From the NCBI GenBank assembly GCA_030448185.1, contig JAUJNL010000014.1, positions 1-64,000 of the forward strand: a DNA stretch of 64,000 nucleotides. Reading direction: 5' to 3'. Of this stretch, positions 56,432-64,000 are shown piece after piece (the first letter of the stretch is position 1; each line of letters starts with the position of its first letter). The DNA comes from Cytophagales bacterium (GTDB lineage Bacteria > Bacteroidota > Bacteroidia > Cytophagales > 172606-1). A program made the position numbers and the translations under genes. The notes below the pieces were generated by a model that saw only the letters and a program-made list of their open reading frames with translations, was not told the origin of the DNA and searched no databases.

Positions 56432-58687
56432 TCAAGGCTTGGGTAGCGGCGCTGGTTGCCCCAGGGTTTGAATCAGTTTCTTTTCTCCTGACATCCAGAC
56501 AACATCTCCTTTTTCCAGGATGGTAGAAGGATCCGGATTGAGGATACGCCTTCCGTTTCGTTCAATGCCAACGATTAAACCATGGGTTTTCTCGCGAATA
56601 CGTGACTCCCGGATACTCATACCCAGAAAGGGGAACTGCTCATTCACGATCAATTGTTTTAAGATCACTTCGGGAGGAGAAACCGGGATATCAGCCGGAG
56701 CAGGTTCGATAACCGGTTTAAAACGTTGCAGTTGTTCATCGGTACCTACTACAGTGAGTGTATCTCCCGGAAATACCCTTTCTTCCCCCCGGGGAGCGAC
56801 AATTATTTGGTTCCCTCTTTCAATTTGAACAATATTTACTCCGTACTTTTCCCGGAAGGCCAGTTCGGTTAAGGTCTTTCCAATCCCTTTCGCATCAGGG
56901 CTTACTTCAAACTCTGCCAGGTGCGCATCCCACGGAACCAGCTCCTTCCGGGTAGCGCCGTTTTTAGTCGTAGCGACTGAAAGTTCCCGGGCATGGAGAT
57001 TATAGAGGAATAGCTTCTCAATACGGGCATAGGTCTCTTGCAGGCGATGGGTAAAAAGGGGCAGCACCACTACAATAAGCAAGACTGCGCCGACCAGTCC
57101 TACGGTGAGAGAAAATAGCTGATTGAGCAGAAAACCTACTAATATGATTCCTATCGCAATCCGGGCTCCCTCCAAGGCTACCAAAGGCCCCCGGCTAAAG
57201 ATGCGGTTTTTCCATAAGTTATTGTAAGCCGTTGTCCGGATTTTCCGAACGGATAAAGCCCACAAAAAAGGAGCCATCAAGGAAAGTGCCGCCAGGGCGG
57301 TAAGTGCTTCTCCCCAAGAGCTTTCGATTATCTGGCTGGTCACGACCGGAGCAAGATAATTACTCACCAGTAGAATAATACCAATACAAATGACTGTGTT
57401 GGTCGCCAGAATGGGTAGATAGGTTCTGAGCACTTGTTGCCAATCACTCACCTGGGTAATCCGCTGGGTGCTGGCGCTGTAATTATTTAAAAAGGTCCGC
57501 CATCTTACGGGTAGTTTTCTTTCGAGCCGGACGTATAAAGGCTCGGCCAGCCGGATCATGTAGGGAGTAGTGAAGGTAGTAATGGCCGAGACGGCTACGG
57601 CAATAGGATACAGGAAACTGCTGGTCACTTTTAGTGATACCCCTAAGGTAGCAATGATAAAGGAGAATTCTCCGATCTGCGTCATACTCATACCCGTCTG
57701 GATTGCGTGACGCAGCGACTGTCCGGAAAGGAGCGTTCCTAGGGTAACAGTAATGGATTTGCCCAGGATTACTACTGCCGAAAGCAAGGCTACCGGACCG
57801 GCGTACTCCAGCAATAACTTTGGTTCAATCAGCATGCCCACCGAAACAAAAAATACGGCGCCAAACAGATCCTTTACCGGTTGCAGCAGGTGCTCAATTT
57901 TTTCCACGAAAATAGTTTCAGCCAGGATGGAACCCATCACAAAGGCACCTAACGCGGAAGAGAAACCAGCTTGGGTAACCAATACCACCATTAGAAAGCA
58001 AAGGCCGATGGAAAGAATCAGTAACGTTTCGTCAGAGATATACTTTCGAATGCTGCGTAAAAAAGAAGGGATCACAAAAATGCCCACTAAAAACCATACC
58101 ATTAAAAAGAATCCCAACTTCAGGATCGACGTGAGTAATGCTAACCCCGAAAACTGATTGCTGACTGCCAGCGTGGAGAGCAACACCAGCAGTAAAATAG
58201 CTACCAGGTCCTCAATAATAAGGATACCGAATACCAAACTGACAAACCGCCTGCTTTTTAAGCCTAATTCATCGAAGGCCCGGATAATAATGGTAGTAGA
58301 AGAAATGGCAATAATTCCGCCCAGAAAAAGACTATCCATCCGGGACCACCCCAACCACTGCCCGGTGCCGTAGCCTAGCAGGAGCATGGCACCGATTTCA
58401 ATTACCCCGGTAATAGAAGCAGTACCACCTACTTTTACCAATTTTTTAAAGCTGAACTCAAGCCCCAGGCCAAACAGGAGGAAAATTACGCCGATATCCG
58501 CCCAGATCCGGATGCTTTCTATCTCCAGAATGGTAGGTAGCAGAGGAAAGTTAGGCCCTACCAGTAAGCCAGCCAGAATATACCCCAGCACCAATGGTTG
58601 TTTCAGTCTTTTAAAAATCAGGGTGGTAATACCAGCTGCCCCTAAAATTAAAGCAAGGTCTATAATTAAGTGCGGAACGTGTGCCAT
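56432..58687 (-). CDS. Monovalent cation:proton antiporter, CPA2/KefB type with TrkA-C domains
   Basis: 751 residues from the ATG at 58687, where MAHVPHLIIDLALILGAAG starts helix 1; an open frame upstream to 58771 looks like leader sequence. The CPA2 core reads PLVLGYILAGLLVGPNFPLLP, ADIGVIFLLFGLGLEFSFKK and ALGAFVMGSILAET (ion site region). After the membrane part come about 160 residues with two TrkA-C-like domains (SPDAKGIGKTLTELAF, ITVAPRGEERVFPGDTLTVVG, ILEKGDVVWMSGEK), which bind regulatory ligands. Longer than most NhaS3-like members. Role: K+ or Na+ efflux and pH control. Intact. Confidence 0.92.
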   Translation of the reverse strand: MAHVPHLIIDLALILGAAGITTLIFKRLKQPLVLGYILAGLLVGPNFPLLPTILEIESIRIWADIGVIFLLFGLGLEFSFKKLVKVGGTASITGVIEIGAMLLLGYGTGQWLGWSRMDSLFLGGIIAISSTTIIIRAFDELGLKSRRFVSLVFGILIIEDLVAILLLVLLSTLAVSNQFSGLALLTSILKLGFFLMVWFLVGIFVIPSFLRSIRKYISDETLLILSIGLCFLMVVLVTQAGFSSALGAFVMGSILAETIFVEKIEHLLQPVKDLFGAVFFVSVGMLIEPKLLLEYAGPVALLSAVVILGKSITVTLGTLLSGQSLRHAIQTGMSMTQIGEFSFIIATLGVSLKVTSSFLYPIAVAVSAITTFTTPYMIRLAEPLYVRLERKLPVRWRTFLNNYSASTQRITQVSDWQQVLRTYLPILATNTVICIGIILLVSNYLAPVVTSQIIESSWGEALTALAALSLMAPFLWALSVRKIRTTAYNNLWKNRIFSRGPLVALEGARIAIGIILVGFLLNQLFSLTVGLVGAVLLIVVVLPLFTHRLQETYARIEKLFLYNLHARELSVATTKNGATRKELVPWDAHLAEFEVSPDAKGIGKTLTELAFREKYGVNIVQIERGNQIIVAPRGEERVFPGDTLTVVGTDEQLQRFKPVIEPAPADIPVSPPEVILKQLIVNEQFPFLGMSIRESRIREKTHGLIVGIERNGRRILNPDPSTILEKGDVVWMSGEKKLIQTLGQPAPLPKP

Positions 58688-58814
58688 TGAGTTAATCAGG
58701 GTAAAGGGTAAGTACATGCTTAGCCAGTATGTACATAAACTGAAAGAACAGATTCGCCGTTGCGGTATCAATTATCTCACTCAAAGAAACTATAGAAAGT
58801 GCACGATTACCCCA

Positions 58815-58964
58815 TTAAATGCTATATATTTTCAAAAAACAGCCGGTTAAGACCGGCTGTTTTTCTTTACTGCTTCCTGGGTCTGCATAAGTGGTTTGTT
58901 TGAAATAAATGGCCCAAATTCTTTCAAGAGAGGCGTTTTGCAGACGTTTAAATAATAGTTTCAT
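58815..58964 (-). CDS. Small ORF overlapping its own terminator
   Basis: 49 codons from ATG 58964 (MKLLFKRLQNASLERIWAIY, then FKQTTYADPGSSKEKQPVLT) ending TAA at 58815-58817. Composition is protein-like. The Rho-independent hairpin 58840-58860 with a following T6 on the minus strand lies inside the last 15 codons, so transcription would end before the stop. Either the true reading stops earlier by a mutation, or the ORF is not real, or it is the remnant of a small gene whose terminator is intact. Confidence 0.3.
   Translation of the reverse strand: MKLLFKRLQNASLERIWAIYFKQTTYADPGSSKEKQPVLTGCFLKIYSI
58834..58866. terminator. Strong Rho-independent terminator
   Basis: ACAGCCGGT (58840-58848) and ACCGGCTGT (58852-58860) with loop TAAG (or CTTA), flanked by A6 on the left and T4CTT on the right, so it can end transcripts from either side. 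It separates the antiporter from whatever lay upstream. Confidence 0.8.
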
Positions 58965-59605
58965 CTTGTTATTGTAACACGGTGGTTGAAACATACAGGA
59001 TTACAAAAAGGGCTTCGTGTATCCCAATAAAGAAAGATGAACGTCATTTTTTACGGGTTTAGTGGATAGGATCTGCTCTTTTCTCACCGCTACAGTTAGA
59101 AAAGAACCCTACCCCAGGGCCGGCTAGAATTCGTCACCCCCGCAGCTTTACCGGCCGGAAAGCCGTTTCGCCTACCTGATCCGTTTGGTTTTGGCAACCA
59201 GCCCCAGATACGGGTTAGGGTCTTACCCAATTAGTCGGTTTTATCCAATCAATCCCTGCCCGGAACGCCCATCTTTGCGAGGTAATCGCTTAGCCAGTGC
59301 CCAGCAAGGGCACAAAGCTCACGGCTTGCGCTAACAGTTTTCCAATCAAAGCTTCGACCTAAAAAGTAATTTCTGTATGACTAAGCTGTGTGTAACCAGT
59401 ATCAAAATGCCGCTGGCACCTGCACGCAACCGAACCCTGATGCTAATGGCGCTATGGGTGGCAAAGCAGCCCCTTACCCCGTGACCGGCGCTGTGCAAAC
59501 GCTGCGCTACGCCAGTTTTGCAGCCGGCGTAAAAGGAGGCTTTGAACCCGTCTCTTTCCTGCTCTTTCTACAATCTCTGATCAAACCACACCTAAGTCTT
59601 TCAAA
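58965..59605. other. Spacer before NHL protein with a short open stretch
   Basis: 641 bp. 59388-59609 is open for 73 codons on the plus strand (QNAAGTCTQPNPDANGAMGG onwards, ending LLFLQSLIKPHLSLSK). It overlaps the NHL start and has no recognisable family. It may be the 3' end of a decayed secreted protein. Nothing else is supported. Confidence 0.3.
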
Positions 59606-60736
59606 ATGAAAACAAGTTTGCTTCGTGCCAGTCTGCTGGCTACTCTTATGGTGGCCCTGCAGGCTTGCCCTGCTCCCGATCCAGTTCCGGCTCCGGGGCC
59701 CTCCACACCGGGTAAAAACAAAGTGCCTACCTTTGCCATCACCACCCCTGTTGGCTTCACCGGCAAAGCAGGGTTTGTCGATGGAAAAGGTACCCAAGCT
59801 CAGTTCAGCTACCCCTGCCAGATGACGATTGATAAAAACGACAATCTCTACGTGATTGACCAGCGCTACAGTTACCAGGGAGGCAGCGTGATTCGGAAAG
59901 TAGACCCCGCCGGCAACGTGACTACCTTCGCTAAGGGGCTCTTTTCGGTTACCGACCTTTGCGTGGATCCTCGCGATGGAGTGACGCTCTACGCCATTGA
60001 GAGCGGCGACGCCAATGGCGTGCTCAACGGTATTTTTCGCATCAGCCCTGGCGGGCAGGTTACGCGCCTGAGTGGCGGTGCTGACCCGGAAGGCGGCTAT
60101 TCCTGGGGCTACCGCGATGGGCCGCTGGACAAGGCTAAGTTCAACCAGCCCATGGGCATCGCCATGAACAAAGCTGGCCTGCTCTACATTGCCGATGGGC
60201 TTAACCACGCTATCCGCCAGGTAAACCTTGCTAAAGGCACGGTGACCACGCTGGCCGGCGGCCGGGCAACCGATAAAGTTTGCGACTACAAAGACGGTAA
60301 GGGGACTGAGGCTAAATTCTGTACCACCGAAGACCTCACCCTGGATGAGGCAGGTAACCTCTACCTGCCCGATTGGGGAAATCACTCCGTGCGCATGATC
60401 ACGCCAAGCGGAACCGTATCTACCTACCTAGGGCTAAGCACGGGCTACACGCCCAATGGTCCGCGCAGCAAAAGCGGAATCTACCAGCCCTACCGCCTGG
60501 AGTACGATCCGGTCAACAAGCAGCTGTTTGTCGTCGTGGATACGGGGGGCGGCCTCAAGGTAGTAGCCGCCGATGACTATCTGTATAACTTCCGGGTCAC
60601 TTCCACTGACTTCGCCGACAAAAGCACCCAGGTAAGGCGCAGCATTGCCAGCCTGGCAGTCACCTCCAATGGGGAGCTTTATGTACTCGACAAATACAAC
60701 CACTGCATCTACAAATACGCCATCTCCTGGCAGTAA
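59606..60736 (+). CDS. NHL-repeat beta-propeller lipoprotein
   Basis: 376 residues. Lipoprotein signal (LLRASLLATLMVALQAC, Cys21) followed by a Pro-rich linker (PAPDPVPAPGPSTPGK). Then come propeller blades with the NHL pattern: FSYPCQMTIDKNDNLYVIDQ, VIRKVDPAGNVTTFAKG, FNQPMGIAMNKAGLLYIADGLNHAIRQVNLAKGTVTTLAGG, LTLDEAGNLYLPDWGNHSVRMITPSGTVSTY and VTSNGELYVLDKYNHCIYKYA. Similar lipoproteins in Cytophagales are thought to bind proteins or sugars at the surface; the function is open. GC-rich and well preserved. A long open minus-strand frame here is only a shadow. Confidence 0.85.
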   Translation: MKTSLLRASLLATLMVALQACPAPDPVPAPGPSTPGKNKVPTFAITTPVGFTGKAGFVDGKGTQAQFSYPCQMTIDKNDNLYVIDQRYSYQGGSVIRKVDPAGNVTTFAKGLFSVTDLCVDPRDGVTLYAIESGDANGVLNGIFRISPGGQVTRLSGGADPEGGYSWGYRDGPLDKAKFNQPMGIAMNKAGLLYIADGLNHAIRQVNLAKGTVTTLAGGRATDKVCDYKDGKGTEAKFCTTEDLTLDEAGNLYLPDWGNHSVRMITPSGTVSTYLGLSTGYTPNGPRSKSGIYQPYRLEYDPVNKQLFVVVDTGGGLKVVAADDYLYNFRVTSTDFADKSTQVRRSIASLAVTSNGELYVLDKYNHCIYKYAISWQ

Positions 60737-61190
60737 ACCGACTTGGAAAAACTAGCAGCAGTATTCGCTAAGCACCGGCTTTGAACCAAAAGAGGTTGCG
60801 AACCAAAAGGCTTTAAAGCTGGCACGCCTAAAATTCCAGTCTCAGGCTAGCAATGTTTAAAGTTACGGTTTCGATCTACTTACTGTCTAATGAATTGGGA
60901 TCGGACACGTGACTGATCTGAACCGCAGATTTAGCTTTAAAGTATAAAAGCTGTTTAGACTTTTAGGAAAGACTGATCTTAGGACCTAATTATCGTCGAA
61001 AAGTCGGTTTCGCTTCGCTGATTCACCGGTCTTTTATTGTTTCCATCCCTAAATTTGACTCTCTTTCCGGCGGCCGGTTGGGAAAAAACACACTATGGAG
61101 CAGTAAAAATGGTCGCAGTACGTAGAGGGGTAGCCTCCCGCCAAGGGTAAATCTTATCCTGTCAGCTGCAAAAGTGTCTGAAAGACAAAA
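60737..61190. other. Spacer carrying a partial element end
   Basis: 454 bp between the NHL gene and the CBS gene. 60948-60974 repeats the end of the 15201-15373 element (AAGCTGTTTAGAC, then a shorter match). The partner inverted end is not found, so this is a decayed or solo end. No ORF. Confidence 0.45.
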
Positions 61191-61625
61191 CTACCGGGAG
61201 TCGTGGATGTAATGCTCTAAGCTGTCAATGATGAACTTCTGCTCATCAATGATGTGCTTAATTACATCCCCAATTGAGATTAAACCAATTAGTTGCTCAC
61301 CGTCCATTACGGGCAAATGTCTGACGTAATTATTAACCATTACTGCCATGCAGTGATCAACCGAATCGTGGGGCGTAACCGTGATAGGGTGTTCGGTCAT
61401 TACCTCCCCAAGGGAAGTATCTTTGGAGGCTTTACCTCTGAGGATGAGTTTCCGGGCGTAATCCCGTTCCGTAAAAATACCTGCGAGGTGATTATCTTCA
61501 ATCACTAACAAGGCTCCCAGGTTTTTCTCAACCATCACTTGCAGGGCATCATAAACTGTTCTGTCAGGAGAAAGGGAGTAGATAACTTTTCCTTTTACCT
61601 GCAATATGTCTCTGACTTTTCCCAT
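61191..61625 (-). CDS. CBS-domain-pair protein
   Basis: 144 residues, two CBS motifs and little else. CBS1: VKGKVIYSLSPDRTVYDALQVMVEKNLGALLVIEDNHLAGIFTERDY. CBS2: EVMTEHPITVTPHDSVDHCMAVMVNNYVRHLPVMDGEQLIGLISIGDVIK. The GIFTERD and GLISIGD ends are the family's nucleotide-contacting motifs. Such stand-alone pairs bind adenosine nucleotides and sense energy state or act on partner proteins. The ATG at 61625 directly precedes the first motif. Partner unknown. Confidence 0.9.
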   Translation of the reverse strand: MGKVRDILQVKGKVIYSLSPDRTVYDALQVMVEKNLGALLVIEDNHLAGIFTERDYARKLILRGKASKDTSLGEVMTEHPITVTPHDSVDHCMAVMVNNYVRHLPVMDGEQLIGLISIGDVIKHIIDEQKFIIDSLEHYIHDSR

Positions 61626-62728
61626 TGTACCCTCCTTTTGAGCAAATACGCGATGTATCGAAAAGATGATTGAGGGTAATACTTAATATGAAAAAACAAA
61701 ATTTTTTGCTGAAAAAATGCTATAAATTTTTCGGAGCGCCTCTTACTGGTTGTCTCAATTAATTTCATGCACCTTTCAACGGCAGCAGACCTTTTGCAGG
61801 CCCCCACTCATGGCGGGAACTCCATCAATTAATTCCTGCCCAGTGAGGCATAGTCTTGGCAAAAGCACGCCATCCGAACCAACTCTGCAGCACCCTTTTC
61901 GTCCGGGTATCTCATTCTTACATGAGATCAGTGTAATTGGCCCTAAAACGCAAAAGTCATCAAACCATACTATAGCCGATGGGCGCACGCAATACCTGGA
62001 AGGCGAGGTATATCTTGATTTCAGGTAAAGTGCCTCTGTCTTGCTGGCAACCAATGGTAGTTCAGGAGAATACCTAGCTGTTTGGCCCGCTAGGCTTTAG
62101 TACTCATAAATTGGTCTTCCTACAATAAAAGCACAAAAAATAAAGGTAACGCATGGCTAACCATCGTAATCGGTAACGTTCCAATACATAGACAGGACCA
62201 GTATGTGCTGCTATTTAGCGAGTTGGAAGGTAGATGAGCAGCTTTACTGCGTGGCGCAGGATTACGACAAAAGCTTTCGGACGGTACTCAAAAACATCTT
62301 TTTATCAGTAGCTCAAAAAGAGTTGATTAAGATTTTCCCAGAAGTATGGATCAGCTGCCATTTTCGGGCATCAATAGTATTACCTGCTTTTCAACGGGCA
62401 GTTAAGCCGGGAGCTTGTTTTGCGACTTGTCTTTGAGCGGGGAGCAATGACCTTCTACACTTGACAAGCCGCCGTTTAATCTGGCAGCCCTTATCTTATA
62501 GAAGGTGTACAACTGGTGTAACGACGTAATGTATCCCTGTTTTGATTCGGAGAAAGCATTCGAAAAGCTCTGCTTGAAGCCTAGCCCTTTGATTTGCGAG
62601 GCGTTGCTTGATCGGCGTTCGGGCCGGACCTTGCGTGGCTACGCTAATTTTGCATATGGCTTACCACCAGAAAAGCAGGCCTGATAAGAGCCATGTTTCT
62701 GGTGGTAAGCAGGAGAAGGGAGAGGAAT
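61626..62728. other. Long spacer with decayed open stretches
   Basis: 1.1 kb without a gene I can support. Open stretches exist: plus 61750-62028 (92 codons, ending TIADGRTQYLEGEVYLDFR) and plus 62203-62436 (77 codons), both with protein-like ends but no family. A stem-loop lies at 62659-62710. It may be the graveyard of an earlier gene. Confidence 0.35.
62659..62710. terminator. Stem-loop after the BLUF gene
   Basis: GCTTACCACCAGAAA (62659-62673) and its exact complement (62696-62710) form a 15-bp stem with a 22-base loop, starting 19 bp beyond the stop of the BLUF gene on the minus strand. No T-run follows, so terminator is a guess. Confidence 0.5.
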
Positions 62729-63145
62729 TTAAAAGAACTTTTTGAGTAAGCCAAGTACGCTGCTGGCTGGTTGCTGATTACCAGTGAGCAGTTGGGTAAA
62801 TACTTGCTTATCTTCTGAGCTGATATCGGTACGAAACTGAACTTGGGTAGGGGCAATCTCTTTAGCAGCCATCTGCCAGCTGGGAAACTGCTTGTGCTGA
62901 ATCGGTCCGTAGGAAATAATCAATGCTTTCTCGTGCCGCTTGTCACTTTTAATCTTCTCATATAACCCTAGTATCTCTTTGGCATCTCCCTCCAGATACT
63001 GAATAAACTTGGTCTTGGAGTAAAGTAATACGCCAGTAATATGTAAGGAGGCATTGTTTTTTTGGCAGGAAGCGAGGATTTTTTCGATTTCCTCTCCGCT
63101 GCAACTAGCTTTTCTACTGCTTACGTAAACAAGATGGGCTAACAT
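62729..63145 (-). CDS. BLUF-domain blue-light sensor protein
   Basis: 138 residues, one BLUF domain and a short tail. The FAD/photocycle residues are in place: Tyr7 (LVYVSS), Asn31 (QKNNAS), Gln49 (FIQYLEG) and Trp90-Met92 (FPSWQMA). The spacing equals that of AppA Tyr21, Asn45, Gln63, Trp104 with a constant offset of 14. The chromophore is flavin and the light response shifts its hydrogen bonds. There is no effector domain, so it acts on a separate partner. Single gene, no nearby regulator. In Bacteroidota such proteins are often single genes. Confidence 0.95.
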   Translation of the reverse strand: MLAHLVYVSSRKASCSGEEIEKILASCQKNNASLHITGVLLYSKTKFIQYLEGDAKEILGLYEKIKSDKRHEKALIISYGPIQHKQFPSWQMAAKEIAPTQVQFRTDISSEDKQVFTQLLTGNQQPASSVLGLLKKFF

Positions 63146-63852
63146 GATTTTGGTTGGGGTAAAGTCAAACTTGATTCTAGGAGCAACTGCTGGTTAAGAA
63201 CTTCCTGGTTGCTACATGCATCTATACTTTTGGTAGGGAATGGGTAGCCATTATGCGGGCAGGCAGGAAAGCTTAGGTGGGTAAGGTTTCTAGCATTTTT
63301 TCTAACTTCTGGCAGCTAAACCGCTAAAGATTATGGCATAAGAGGGCCTCTTACGGGTACTGGTTTCCCCAAAGTTAGTCCAGAGCCTGCCGGTTTACTT
63401 TGATCAGGTAATGAACCAACAGCAGGTAAGATAATAAGCTTAATTGCGGAGTTAAACTTGGTACGGTCTGTCATTACTCCAAAGGTTAAGCAAGTAACTT
63501 TACCTGCAAGAATGGGGTGCCATTGTCTGGACTTTGCTATGACTTTAGGAATACCCACCCTCTGGTACCTGCCAGAGGTGATAGTACCTGTTTCTTCTTA
63601 TCTGCTTTTTGCTCTTTTGTCAACTATAACCAAAAAGATTGCTTTGCGGGGAAGGTGCCATCCAAAACAAGGACCTGCTGAAAGTATGTTGCTAAAGAAT
63701 TCTCTGGCATTTCCTCAATTTCTTCTGTAAATTGATTGATAGCTAGAACGGTTTTCAGTGGGCGATAATGCAGTACCCCTTATAGGATCTCTATTGTCAC
63801 CACAAAGCCTTTTTCAGCGTTTGTTACCCCTTCCCACTTGATAACCGCTGTG
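63146..63852. other. Spacer with decayed open stretch
   Basis: 707 bp. On the minus strand pieces such as FTEEIEEMPENSLATYFQQV and LTKEQKADKKKQVLSPLAGT (around 63590-63735) lie in one frame, separated by stops; nothing recognisable. On the plus strand 63458-63730 is open but looks like a shadow. No intact gene. Confidence 0.3.
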
Positions 63853-64000
63853 ATGAAACGCCTTACCTTAATTGTTGTCTGTTTTTTCCTGATGCTGCTT
63901 CCCAGTAGGGCAGCCCAGCTTCTCATTCCAATGGACGCTACGCAGAGGGATCACCTGAAAGCGTACGGGATGGCTTATTGGGCTTTGCAGAACGAGCAGG
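63853..64000 (+). CDS. Asparagine synthetase B-like exported protein, 3'-partial
   Basis: 49 codons up to the window end. Signal peptide (MKRLTLIVVCFFLMLLPSRAAQ), then LIPMDATQRDHLKAYGMAYW and ALQNEQ. The stretch PMDxTQxxHLKAYGxAYW is what I recall from the start of a Bacteroidota protein family annotated as asparagine synthetase B. The signal peptide is at odds with a cytosolic synthetase, so the annotation of the family itself may be misleading. The rest lies outside the window. Confidence 0.6.
   Translation, partial: MKRLTLIVVCFFLMLLPSRAAQLLIPMDATQRDHLKAYGMAYWALQNEQ

Noticed and set aside
59507-60385. 292-codon open frame on the minus strand
   Set aside because: It lies wholly antisense to the NHL-repeat lipoprotein, has no family pattern, and reflects the codon bias of the plus-strand gene.
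61776-62054. 92-codon minus-strand ORF as a gene
   Set aside because: Overlaps an equally long plus-strand ORF; neither shows a family motif or a convincing start.

Overview
The window looks like chromosome of a Bacteroidota member, most likely a Cytophagales bacterium. The evidence is three SusC/SusD pairs, an ECF sigma/FecR pair next to a SusC with an STN domain, several lipoprotein sulfatases, a Bacteroidota-type promoter (TTG-N20-TAnnTTTG at 17514-17544) and weak ribosome-binding sites. I see no rRNA, tRNA, CRISPR array or phage block. Family-level placement is inference.

Layout. 1-7014: a block of five decayed genes (two sugar phosphate isomerase/epimerases, a Gfo/Idh/MocA oxidoreductase, a large haem-binding/cytochrome c dehydrogenase, an SDR oxidoreductase), all on the plus strand and all broken by many small indels. 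It is followed by an intact MFS sugar-acid-type transporter (7362-8696). 8871-16306: a broken two-TM protein, a frameshifted GH32 fructanase, an intact porin, a wrecked response regulator/histidine kinase remnant, a broken glycerophosphodiesterase, and at least four hairpin-rich MITE-like elements. 16649-19106: scpA, a single-domain response regulator and a zinc-type dehydrogenase. 19524-31981: the regulatory and import core of a polysaccharide utilisation locus: ECF sigma, FecR anti-sigma, SusC(STN)-SusD, SusC-SusD. 32143-50672: glycan-degrading and accessory genes: a heparinase II/III remnant truncated at an IS1-family element, an exported acetolactate decarboxylase, four sulfatases (two broken), a GH51-like glycosidase, a membrane-spanning putative regulator, and a third SusC (broken) with an intact SusD. 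50887-58964: housekeeping genes (PfkB kinase, a toxin-antitoxin pair with a broken toxin, purQ, yicC, two cation:proton antiporters). 59606-64000: an NHL-repeat lipoprotein, a CBS-pair protein, a BLUF photoreceptor and the start of an asparagine-synthetase-B-like gene.

How the genes work together: the SusCD pairs, sulfatases, heparinase-like lyase and GH51-like enzyme point to uptake and breakdown of a sulfated, probably uronic-acid-containing glycan. The first SusC is probably signalled through FecR and the ECF sigma. The second gene set (35691-50672) is centred on a divergent promoter region at 42188-42796, flanked by a transmembrane one-component regulator candidate and the third susC.

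The most striking property is patchy gene decay. Genes with dense frameshifts lie beside long intact ones. Many of the indels fall in short homopolymers, so either natural slippage or locally poor consensus quality must be considered. Decay by mobile DNA is less open to that doubt: one 138-bp element with a 6-bp target duplication interrupts a response regulator, another of 201 bp has 16-bp inverted ends and a perfect 8-bp duplication, and an IS1 copy marks the end of the heparinase remnant.
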